From positions 186,001 through 250,000 of the forward strand of contig MU270072.1 of NCBI GenBank assembly GCA_021432635.1: DNA of 64,000 nt, written 5' to 3'. The position numbers and the translations under genes were made by a program. Within the stretch, counting starts at the first letter, position 1; each line of letters starts with the position of its first letter. Below are positions 46,159 through 56,210 of the stretch, in pieces. The DNA comes from Thozetella sp. PMI_491. Its lineage: Eukaryota; Ascomycota; Sordariomycetes; Chaetosphaeriales; Chaetosphaeriaceae. The notes beneath the pieces were generated by a model that saw nothing but the letters and a program-made list of their open reading frames with translations, made no database searches and was not told the DNA's origin.

Positions 46159-46888
46159 CTCGCCTATGACGTGTTTAAATTTCGTTAGGCAATGAGATGA
46201 AGCCTGGTCAAGAGTCTGTACCTTCGGAAACCCAAACCTTCTTTTCAGCTGTAGTGCCACGCAGTACGCGGAAGCTACAAGAGTATCGGGCCAAGAGAGT
46301 CGCGCAGTGCGTGAATAAGGCTGACCTCTTGGCTCGTACGATCCAGGCTCTAGCTGTACGACGGTAAGACGCACCGGCGGTCCGTTCGAGGCTAGATTAG
46401 AGACAAACTTTTCAGTCGGTTTCTTGCCAAGATGGAGAATATCTGGGACAGCTCTGCAAGCTTACATGAGGGGCCTGTGACACGTCACCCTAGCTCGCCA
46501 AACGGCAGGTTGTTCGGTGGTCAACTCCGCATAGGGTAGCACGGGTAGGACCCCGCAACGACGCCCGGAATGGAACGTGAGGTGTCTTCCATGCAACACG
46601 AATCAATATTCCCAGCCAAGCCGTATAGTTACACAGTTATTCATATATTGCAAATGCTGCCGATAGGCCCGGGATCTAAATGCAACAAAAGACCCTGCAG
46701 GAATACCCCAATCAGCCGCAAGAGAGGGTTTCATCGTCTCACTTCCTCCGCACCAACTGCAGAACAAAAACCCTTAGATGCAGCTTGGCTGCAGGTCAAC
46801 GGGATACTGAGTATTTATGCCTCTAGTATCCCAATAATTCGGCTCTCTTCGCTTTGTTTGACGACCTCAATGGATGCATTGTACGAAA
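46159..46888. promoter_or_regulatory. Divergent intergenic region, P450 and sugar porter
   Basis: 730 bp between the two start codons. The P450 frame stays open upstream to 46,374 but without an ATG and with no sign of P450 similarity, so it is leader or promoter sequence. No specific binding site identified with confidence. Confidence 0.5.
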
Positions 46889-48634
46889 ATGTCTGAATCT
46901 ACTCCGGTGCAGCTGCCCCAGACCCGGCTCTGGGCGAACTGGAAATGTCTTTTAATATGCTGCGTAGTCTCTATGGCCAACCTTGAGTTTGGCATAGATT
47001 CTGGCGTCGTTGGGAGTCTCCAAGCTATACCGGGCTTCCTAGCCGTCTTCGGGTATCCAAGTGAATTCATACCGGGCGGGTATGGCCTCGATGTGCGTCC
47101 CCATGTTTTTCTCTGGTGACGGGTGCCAATTCTGACAACTAGATAGTCTACTTTCCAGCAGTTGATCACGTCGCTGCTGATCTTAGGGGGGTTTCTCTCG
47201 TCTCTGGTGGCTGGTGCCTTTTCGGTCTATTTCGGCCGCAAGACTGGCCTATGGGTGGCATGCGTCTTCACGGTCGTTGGCGTTGCCATTCAGATGAGTA
47301 CAGAAGACAAAGGCGCAATCTATGTCGGCCGATTGGTACTTGGCATTGGCAATGGCTTCCTACAAACATTCTCCAATATTTACTGTGCCGAGGCTTCTCC
47401 GGCCCATCTCCGGGCCATCTTGGTCGGCCTTTCCACCGAATGGATTCTCGTGGGGAATATTGTAGCAGCGGTCATTACAAATGCCACCCAAGTTCGGCTT
47501 GACAAAGCAAGCTACCAGATTCCGCTCGGTGTTCTGCTTATCCTCCCATTTCTACTGGCGGTTGGCCTCGTTTTTGTACCCGAATCCCCGAGATACCTTG
47601 TCACGAAGGGAAGACTAGACGCAGCGAAAAGGTCTCTGGAAACACTGAGAGGGCATTCTCTGCAGCCAGAGGAGCTCGAACTAGAGTATGCAGAAATTGT
47701 CAAGGGCATCGAGGAAGAGAAACGCGTTGCTGCAAGCTTAGGCCCCCTGGACATGTTTAAGGGTGAGCAAATGGTGGCATTCAGTTCTGAGAGCAATATC
47801 TGACCATGTGATTTCTAGGTGCCGATAGACGACGAACTTTGCTCAGCATGGGCACCGTTACTGCCGATAGTGGTGGCTCTGGGGCTTGGTTCCTGATTCC
47901 ATATGTCACATACTTCATGGTCATATCGGGCGTGCCAACTGGTGACGTCTTCCATTACTATGTGATGAACACATGCCTAGGCCTTGTAGCCTGCAATATA
48001 GGCCTGTTCATCATGAGGCATGTATGTGGTCGGCGTTCATTCCTCATGTTATCGGCCGTCTTCAACGGACTTTTCATGCTGGGTCTAGCAGTCTCGTCTA
48101 CCGTCAGCACTTCACGAGACACTGCGAGGACCTTTCTCATCACGTTCGTCAGCTTATTTCTGATTTGGTACTCCTTTGGTACTGGTGTGGCGACCCGGCC
48201 CGTGGCGACAGAGCTTGTGAGCACGAGGCTACGGGCGTGGTCGTTCGGAGCCGCTCAGGCTGTCAGCCAGCTCACCGTCTGGTTGGTGTCTTTCTGCACT
48301 CCCTACTTTATTAACCCGGAGCATCTTAACTGGGTAAGCCACTCTCCGTGCACTAACCCCAAGGTTGGCTGCATTTCTGACTCTCTACGGCTAGGGTGGG
48401 AAGTATGGTTACATATTTTTCGGCGCTAGTCTGATATGCCTTGTGTGGTACTACTTCTTCCTTCCCGAGACGAAAGGCCGCACACTGGAAGAAATTGACG
48501 AGCTCTTCGAGAGGAAAACACCAGCATGGGAATTCACCAAGGTTCGTACCACTATCTTGGACCAGGCCTTCTTGGACAACCGGGACCGCCACCTGAATGG
48601 CGAGGAAAGGGACTCGTCGATGGTTGAGAAATGA
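46889..48634 (+). CDS. MFS sugar-porter transporter, about 524 aa
   Basis: Exons 46889-47092, 47147-47762, 47819-48333 and 48395-48634. Twelve hydrophobic segments with sugar-porter signatures: FGRKTGLW, PESPRYLVTKGR after helix 6, and PETKGRTLEEIDELFE at the end. FGIDSGVVGSLQ in helix 1 is in the family position of FGYDxGxxG. In-frame ATGs at 46874 and 46889 compete as starts; the difference is five residues. Expected to be a plasma-membrane proton symporter for a sugar or related compound. Compared with the first sugar porter (11.9-13.7 kb) the intron positions differ, so they are not a recent duplicate pair. Confidence 0.9.
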
Positions 48635-48895
48635 ACAAGGCACTTTAGACTTTACATCTCTTAACTGCTCCACGATACAAGAGAATGAGAACCAACTCCT
48701 GCTACTTTGCGACATAGAGCTAGCCCTTAAAGAGGCGTAGAAATTGAGTAGATTACTTAAATCGCGATGGATGTTGTGGGGCAACAGAAAAACAACCGTG
48801 TAGTTGTCGTATTCTTTGTAGCATAAGATGGTATATACCCAGCAGCCCAAAGGCACGACCTTACCCCGTCCTGATTTGACTGCATAAGAAGCTTG

Positions 48896-50287
48896 TCAGT
48901 CGGACACGTTGAACGATTCTCTCTGCATGTCCGGTCGTATTTTTCCGAAGAAGATTCCTGGAATGTATTCGCTTAAGCTGTTTTCATCTTCAACATGCCG
49001 CGCAAACCCAGGAGCACCGAGAGTCCACCTAACATCAGTAGCAATAAGAAGGAGAGTTGCTGTTGTAGACGTAAAAGACCTGGATGGGAAGAAATAACCG
49101 TGTTCTGTAGTAATTGGGTCCTGACTGCCGCGAAAGCCCATGTCGCCGAGTGCTTTCCAAGCGGCCTTGTCATGAGAAAGAAGCTGAAGATCGGCGGTGG
49201 AGTATCCATGTAGTTTCCGCCACGAGGATAGCCAGTCGCTTATAAATATTTTGGTGCTGTCTAGCAACTGGCTTTCCCTCAAGATAAGAATATTGTCAAG
49301 GTAGAGGCAATCGTCTTCATAGTGGCCAAGCTGCCCGCTGCCCCAAGAATGCCACGACAAGATGGCCGGCAAATCGCCGGTACTGACAGGACGCCAACGT
49401 CTCCCTGCTACCTGCTCTCGTGGCGCGGTCGAGTATATGAAGGAATAGTCGCCCTTTCGCTCGCAAAGAGACATGAATGCTTCGCATGCGGAGGTGGTCT
49501 TGGAGGAGCTGGCTGGCTCGGCGGTGATGGCGCCGATCATCGCGTAGAAGTGGTCGTCAGGTCGCGTCTGCACGCGTCCATCCATTATAGCCATGACCTG
49601 GAGAGCCGATCGCTCCTGGTATGCTGCGGTAGCGCAGTCGGCAAGGAGGTCTTCGAGAGCGTTGAGGCGCGGATACTGCTTCTTGGCTGCATCGCCCAGG
49701 CTAGTAAGCGCGGACCCTAAGCTCGAGAAGAATGTACTGAAGTCAACCATAAGGCCGATATCACCGCTATCACATGTGAGCGAAATTCCTTTGCTATTGA
49801 CGGCTTCCTGGTACGTCCAGGCGCGCGAGGTCCATTCTTCTCGCTCAAGCGCCTCCAAATGCTCTGGCAGCAGCTTAGGACACTCAGAGTTCATTCGCTC
49901 CAGGGCAGGAGCGGCCGCGCTTGAGAGGACGACAACTACTTCTTCTGCAAGCGAATAGATATAGCCCATGCTCTCTAGCGTCGATTGTCTTGTGTCCGGC
50001 TCATCCGGGCCCGGGATGCAGAACGCGTCAATCCAGACTGCTGTGCAGTTTGGCTTCTGTCGGATAACGGCTTGTAAGGCAGGGATCGTTCGGTCAGAAA
50101 CTGGGAAACCGTGGTGGAATTGACTTTCAACCTTCCCTGGGCCCCACGTGTAGGATACACAGGTGAAGTTGGGGATGGGTTTGTCTGCATGTTCCAGGTT
50201 ACACAGCGCAAGGCTCCATCGAGCGTCCCCGCATTCGACATACTCAGTCGCATTTTGATCTCGCGGAGCCAGGACGTTCAACTGCAT
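48896..50287 (-). CDS. HET-domain protein, 463 aa
   Basis: Single exon from ATG 50287. The HET motifs are present in a slightly divergent form: NFTCVSYTWGPG, AVWIDAFCIPGPDEPD, SMGYIYSLAEEVVVVLS and WTSRAWTYQEAVNSKGI. The C-terminal half matches nothing I recognise. HET proteins mediate vegetative incompatibility and cell death after nonself contact; here the partner is unknown. It ends 261 bp from the end of the sugar porter on the opposite strand. This is the second HET gene in 50 kb, in line with an accessory chromosome region. Confidence 0.9.
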   Translation of the reverse strand: MQLNVLAPRDQNATEYVECGDARWSLALCNLEHADKPIPNFTCVSYTWGPGKVESQFHHGFPVSDRTIPALQAVIRQKPNCTAVWIDAFCIPGPDEPDTRQSTLESMGYIYSLAEEVVVVLSSAAAPALERMNSECPKLLPEHLEALEREEWTSRAWTYQEAVNSKGISLTCDSGDIGLMVDFSTFFSSLGSALTSLGDAAKKQYPRLNALEDLLADCATAAYQERSALQVMAIMDGRVQTRPDDHFYAMIGAITAEPASSSKTTSACEAFMSLCERKGDYSFIYSTAPREQVAGRRWRPVSTGDLPAILSWHSWGSGQLGHYEDDCLYLDNILILRESQLLDSTKIFISDWLSSWRKLHGYSTADLQLLSHDKAAWKALGDMGFRGSQDPITTEHGYFFPSRSFTSTTATLLLIATDVRWTLGAPGFARHVEDENSLSEYIPGIFFGKIRPDMQRESFNVSD

Positions 50288-51264
50288 GATGTAAAAAGGA
50301 CCAGGGGCGGTGTCTTGGGACGTTTAGCTACAGGACGCAACGCAACGGTTACAGGAACGAAAAAAATTCAAGACAAATCCCAAGGCCGCGGTCTTGACCG
50401 CTTCTCGCCTATGCATGTGTCACCTGCGGTTCTTTGGTTCTTCAATCACAATCATCGGTGCCGCCTCCACAATATTACGTATCACGTGTAGGCAGTGGCA
50501 GTCGAAATTCGCGCAGGAGAGGCTATCGATGCCATCCCAAATGCCAACCCTGATTTCGCGTATAGCATTTCTAACCGAAATCAAATCTACAATTATTATG
50601 CTTGCATGTAATTTACATGTAAAGATTTCCAGTTCGAAGGTAAACTCTCACTATCACTTTCACTCCGCCGGGTCGCAGGGGAGGAGGCCGAAAGCGGGTG
50701 ATGCGGTCGCTCTTTACGGAAGCCAAAGCCCGACGCCAAACACCAGGTGACCTTCAACGGCAAATGGAACGTTCATATGTAAATAGAATTGACCGCATCA
50801 ATCCATGGGTCATGGAGGGTGCTCCGCCGCTCATACCAAGGCTAGTATGTACCACCGTAGAAGCCGGGTAAGTCTGTGGAGCTCGTCTGAGCGAATAAAA
50901 GGCATCTTTGCTGACATCAGAGAGATAACGTCTAGAACTTTTGAAAGCCGCCTAGCGCATATTCATCCGAGTTTTGTTTGCTTTGCCGCAAGAATGCTAT
51001 TTCCGATGTTGCCTCGTATGTATCGCCATATCTCGTTGGTCGTCTAGGCTGATATTACGTATAGGTGAACTAACTTTCCCTACCAACAGTGTAAGCCTCG
51101 AGTGCCCCGCACATTTACCCCAGTTTTCACTATGCTTGCGTTGGGGGCGCAAGCGGCTTACTCGCTGACCTTGGTTCGGCATTTGGCCTTGACATCTTCC
51201 ATTCTCCTTGCTGTCAAATCATCTTGAGTCTCTTGTCCAAACAAAGTTGAACGTACGATCGATC
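50288..51264. other. Divergent intergenic region, about 1 kb
   Basis: Between the HET gene (minus) and the 2OG oxygenase (plus). No gene or RNA recognised. Confidence 0.5.
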
Positions 51265-52473
51265 ATGACTTCTAGCCCTAGGACCAGGACTGTCCCAACG
51301 GTGGACATATCCGCATTCACCACTAAGGCTGGGGATGAGCAGCGTCGAGCGGCCGGCGTCGCGCTTGTCGAGGCCCTGCACGACTTCGGGTTCGTAAAGG
51401 TCACTGGCCATGGATTCAGCATCCAAGAGCTCCGAGAAGCCCTCAGATGGGTTAAGAAGCTCTTCGATCTACCTACATCCGACAAAATGAAGGCTCCGCA
51501 TCCTCCTGGACCGTTCCCCCATCGCGGTTACTCAGGAATCGGTCGGGAAAAGGTCTACTCGCGAGCTGACATTGAAGCCCAGGGTGATAGTAAGGATGTT
51601 GCCAAATCGCTGCGCAAGATTTCAGACTTCAAGGTAGGAAGGACCAACTGTACACATGTTTCTCCCAATACCCAGTGTGCTCACGCACGTGCTCCTAGGA
51701 GAGCTACGAGATCGGAAGCGAGTCTGACACGGAGCAACAAAACATATGGCTACCGGAAGAGGTACTTCCGGACTTTCGAGCCTACATGAGCGCGCTGTAT
51801 GAAAGGCTGGCAGGAGTGAGCAAAACGGTACTAGACGCCATTGGCGTCGGCCTCGAATTAGACGGTGCAGACTACTCTGCCCTGATGGGCTTGAAACAAG
51901 ACCACCAATTGCGTCTCCTGCATTACCCAGCGATCACGAAAGAGAAGCTTTCGAATGAACTACTGGCAAGGCTACCAGCCCATAGAGACTGGTCGTGAGC
52001 ACCACAACTTCTTCTATCGCGCCATCGGACTGGTAGCTGACATCCACACTCTCCAGCACCTACACTATGCTATTCCAGGACGAAAACGGCGGGCTAGAGC
52101 TCAAAGACCCCAAAACACAGGAGTTCCTAGAAGCAGAGCCTGAGGAAGGCGCCCTAGTCCTAAACACCGGAGATATGCTGCAACGGTTTACTAACAGTAC
52201 GTGGCCTCTTACATTTGCCCCTCTATATACTCCTTGTTCACCTCTGTAACAGATTACTTCATATCCGCTCTACATCAAGTCGCGGTGCCCAGCCCCGAAA
52301 CGGTACCTGAGGAGGGCATTCCGGCCCGCCACTCGATTCCTTTTTTCGTGGCACCCAGCTCCTCGCATGTGATAGCGACGCTGCCAAAATTTATCACGGC
52401 CGAGAATCCAGCCAAGTATGAGCCGGTAAGGTTTGATCAATATTCTACCATCGTCAGCAAGTATCAGTATTAG
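51265..52473 (+). CDS. Fe(II)/2-oxoglutarate oxygenase, isopenicillin-N-synthase-like, about 341 aa
   Basis: Exons 51265-51633, 51699-51994, 52057-52196 and 52253-52473. The N-terminal DIOX_N part shows VPTVDISAF and DFGFVKVTGHGF; the catalytic part has HRD (in ARLPAHRDWS) as the HxD pair, MLFQDENGGLEL after it, the distal His in ISALHQV and the RHS 2-oxoglutarate-binding triplet. The usual order and length are intact. The splice inside AHRDWS|TYTMLFQ uses a GTGAGC donor and phase 2. Family enzymes hydroxylate, desaturate or cyclise small molecules in the cytosol. No biosynthetic partner gene lies next to it, so the substrate cannot be guessed. Confidence 0.92.
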
Positions 52474-53051
52474 GGGATGCTATCACTCTGGTCGATCGTG
52501 GCGTGTCTGCGGAAGCAATCGGTGGCTCGTTCTTGGAGGGCTTGACTTTGGCTACGGGCTGCTTCATTGAGATACCTATCTCTTTAGATGGCGAAAACGA
52601 CAGCTGGGGCGGGCAGCGATCTACATAGTGCTGAGCTTCACCTTTGTAATGGCTGATCCAGCCCTATCCTGGCCATGCACAGCCCACGGCCCCATACGAA
52701 AAGGAATGCCGTGAGACGATCTCCGCCCCACCTTGCGGTTCCTTCCCGCGATTCGAGTTTGGGCGTTCGGATGCCAAGAAACTCAAAATGCAAACGTAGA
52801 AGCACCTAAAGCGAAGCGCGAGCAACAACGCCGATGCTGCACGTCATATTTCGATCCTCAGGCTGGCGCTGAAACATGGCAGCCAGTTTCCCCTTCCCCG
52901 AGAAATGCTAATGGGCGGAATTATTGCTATTGGCCAATACTATACAATAAACAGCTATTTAGGCTCGCTAGACTAGACGTGAGCTTGGCAATTCTAGCCT
53001 CTGATCTCTGACATCTCTAGAGGAGGGTACGAAAGCTTAGAAAATACTCCC
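52474..53051. other. Intergenic, 0.58 kb
   Basis: 3' flanks of two genes ending towards each other. No gene or repeat recognised. Confidence 0.5.
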
Positions 53052-53615
53052 TTATTGGTGTAGGTTGCTCTCGCAGCCAAAGTCGACGCCACACCACGAG
53101 CACGTCCAGCCAGGGCCCGCGTTCTCCTCCTCCTCGCACGGGTTGTAGGCACCGGACGTGTAACCTTTTACGTCCTGGCCCTCGTAGGAGGCACTGCAGC
53201 CACCGAAACCAGAAAGGGCGCTAAACTCGGGCTGCCAGTGGATGTCCTGGGGAAGGCCGATTGTGTTCGCAGGGATAGTGACGCCGTCCATGGCGATCAC
53301 GTTGGGGCCGTTTGACTTCAGGTCGGTGTTGCGGTAACCGCCGATTGCCACGCCACCGACATACGTGAGGGTCAGGGACATGTCCGTGGTGGGAGGTGCG
53401 GTCGGGTTGCCTCCGAACACATCCTGGTAGATGGAGTACTTGGCGAACATGGTGCATGTGTCGCGCTTCCCGAGCATGGCAGGGCTGGCGGCTGATGGGG
53501 CGGCGGTGGAAAGGGCAGCGAGACCAAGGACGGTGGTCAAGATGGTGTTGGCACTTTTTAATCTGATGTTAGCCTTCCTCGGAGCTGGCCTAGCCAAGTC
53601 TCTCACTTACAACAT
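53052..53615 (-). CDS. Small secreted cysteine-containing protein, about 168 aa, with a 5-nt first coding exon
   Basis: Exons 53615-53611 (ATGTT) and 53553-53052. Splicing with donor GTAAGT and acceptor AAAAAG gives MFANTILTTVLGLAALSTAAP, a clean signal peptide; without it the long frame has no proper start. A basic LGKR site follows (Kex2-like), then DTCTMFAKY. The mature protein carries six cysteines, the last ones in a tight WTCSWCGVDFGC group, and a Gly/Tyr-rich middle. Length, processing site and cysteines fit a secreted effector or surface protein, but I do not recognise the family. A TATA box lies upstream. Confidence 0.78.
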
Positions 53616-56210
53616 GTTGAAGACTTGACTGTAATTGATGATGGAATAGAACTCTGTAAAGTGCAGATGTTGCTTGAGAGTTGCGTACTAGAGAGGCGAA
53701 AGCTTGGTAGCTGAAGTTGACAGCGTAGAAGAGGCTGTGAGGTTGTTATGTCGATGATGTAGAAGAGTTTCGTCGTCCATCTCGTCAACTCGCCCCGAAT
53801 TTATATATTGTTTGGTCCCCGCTTTGCAATGATCGTGATGTCACGGCTAGAAGGACGTGTTTGTCTTAGCTCGTTGGGTTCTCAAAAACCTTCATGATCA
53901 GCCTCCAGCCTAGGGCGATCTACGGGTCAGTCACCGTCGACGGAAAGTATGGCGAAAGGAATCTTGGAGAAGAAACGCATCAGGACGATATTGGTGAGAA
54001 TATCTTGGAGATCTGCAACGCTACTATTCTCGGTTGCTCTCAGGTTGTATCCAGCCTGACGTTGCTAGAGACGCACGTGCTAGATCAGGGCTGAGGGCGT
54101 AGTTGCACCTGAGTCCCCGTTTCCAGGTTGTGCTGTTGGGGCTTAGCCTCGCTGTAACTGAAGATCTGCGGTGATCTCATCTCAACCACATCGAACGCCA
54201 AAAGAAGTAGGTTGCACAACACCTAGCCGAGGAGCCGTTTGTTGGCTAGCAGGCACATCCTGCAGGATGCTTAGGAGACCCCAAAGAGGCGTTAGCAGCC
54301 GTCCTGTGGCGCCTTGGCAGGCACCGACGAAAGAGTTGGGGAAACCTTGGAACTCGCTGATCACTAGCCAGTTTTGGTGACCATGATACTACCCGAGTTA
54401 AGCGACAAAGACAGCTGAAGGCCTGCTCCGGAATTAGCTCTTTTTCGGGTTCGGCGGAGAAGTGGGTCGCTGATTATCGTGAAGTGGGACGGCTCACCAA
54501 ACTCGAACGTCATCAAGACGATCAACGCATAGCCTTGAACGTTACGGAATAGATAGCCTCGATGGATTCAAAATCCTTAAGAAATCATTGCCATGTATCA
54601 AAGGAGGGGAAGACCCCTTCGTTGTCGAAACCTTTTTATCCGCAAGAGCTCAAACGCCTGATGCATCGAATTGTAAGGTTAGATAATTACAATTTTCCCC
54701 ATGGACTGGATGAAATTCGAGGGCCCGAGAATTTGTATACTTGCATTCACATCTAGATAGGTATGCTTTCGCTATGCAAGTTTGTAAAAGGAATTGCTTC
54801 TAAAATCGGAGTGTTCCTTTAGTTAAGCGTGATTATTACTATTGCCTCCTACTTCACAACAAATGCCAGGCGATATCATTAACCGTTGCGTTTATCTCTT
54901 TAGAAATAAGTACTGTAGACCTATTTTAGAGGCTTTCGTATATTAAACATCGTGAAGCCTACCCTGGGACATGGCAAGAGTGTCCAGCAGTCACGTCGAG
55001 TTCGAAGAGTTCAGCATATTCTGGAAAAGAATGGCTTCCAAATCCGCCACAACTTGCCTTTGTGTAGTACTGTAAAGTTTGCCGCTTATTGGACTCTTGA
55101 AGTATGCCAACTCTTTCGACTTCACCTATTACCACCAATATGGCACAACCGGATGCTCCTGGTGCGCCTTTTCGCCCTAGTTTGACTGAATATTTTCGAA
55201 ACAGAATCGCTTGTAAAGAGGCTCACTTGTAAGGATGAATATGCTAAAGGAAGCCGGAACCAGGCGAGGCACTTGCTTAGCGGACGGAGTCCTGTCGGTG
55301 AATCTGCGTCATGATGCTGGACTCATGATTCCGACGAACCCCGGAAGCTTGGTTACCTCGCAAGCAAGTGGAGACAGGCGCCACAGGTTCAAGCTCATCC
55401 GGCGCCTCCTGCGCTAGGCGACTTCAAGGTTGCCATGAATGCGTCGCCGTCTAGAAAAATGCTTTAAAGTCTATGCCCATATTGTTCGGTCCCTTACGTG
55501 CGTCAGCTAACTACGCTTTATAGCACTAAGACAAGCTCGCTCGTGTTGTACAAGCAGTCATGGTACTCTTTGACGGAAAGGCTCCGGAAGGATCACATGT
55601 TAGTTTTGTAGTGTCGAATGAGACCGGATCGAGCGAGGGGCAGTTTTGGAATTGAGAAATCAGGGCTTGAGCGAATGAGGTGGCGTTGTTTGGCCAGGGG
55701 TTTCTACGGCGACAGGGCTACGAGACACGTCCGGTTCGCCAAGAAGGCACTAGCCAAATGGAGTAATACGACAGTTGTAGGGCTGACCGGGGGGTTCGAG
55801 AGCTACAGTTCCGCGCTTTTCCAGAGAAATTGATGGGTGGAGATGAAGAAAAAGCAATTGCGTGTTACTGAAACGGAGACACTCTTTGGACGGCTGCTTT
55901 CTTTGTTTTTCTGGCCGTGCATTGTTGTTCGATTGGCCTTGCTTGTGTTGGGAACAGCTTCTCCAAATAAATTGTAGCATGCTCCGTGAAATTGTTGTTT
56001 ATGCCTAAACGGGATGACGGGGTCGCAACTGGTTCCTTTTGGAAGATTAGCCGAAATTCCTTAGCGTGGAAGCTGCCTGGTCAGATATATATGAAACTCT
56101 CAGGGGCAACCCAAAGCCACGTTTACGCTCTCCCGCGTCGATTGAAAACCCACTCCTCACTTGTTTTGATCATCATCACCCGCGCCCAGAGCCATGCACA
56201 TTCACAATAA
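53616..56210. other. Gene-poor stretch, 2.6 kb
   Basis: Scattered short open frames with no domain, signal peptide or splice support. AT-rich around 54,540-55,200. The last 200 bp before 56,211 serve the next gene; I see no clear TATA box there. Confidence 0.55.
53801..53807 (-). promoter_or_regulatory. TATA box of the small secreted protein gene
   Basis: TATATAA on the minus strand, 186 bp before the ATG at 53615, followed by a leader with repeated CTTCAACTC-like words. Good consensus and spacing. Confidence 0.5.

Noticed and set aside
46159-46374. N-terminal extension of the P450
   Set aside because: No ATG upstream, and the Met at 46,158 directly begins a proper membrane anchor.
26584-53615. 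A complete secondary-metabolite cluster
   Set aside because: Tailoring, transport and regulatory genes are present, but no PKS, NRPS, terpene synthase or DMATS gene is seen.
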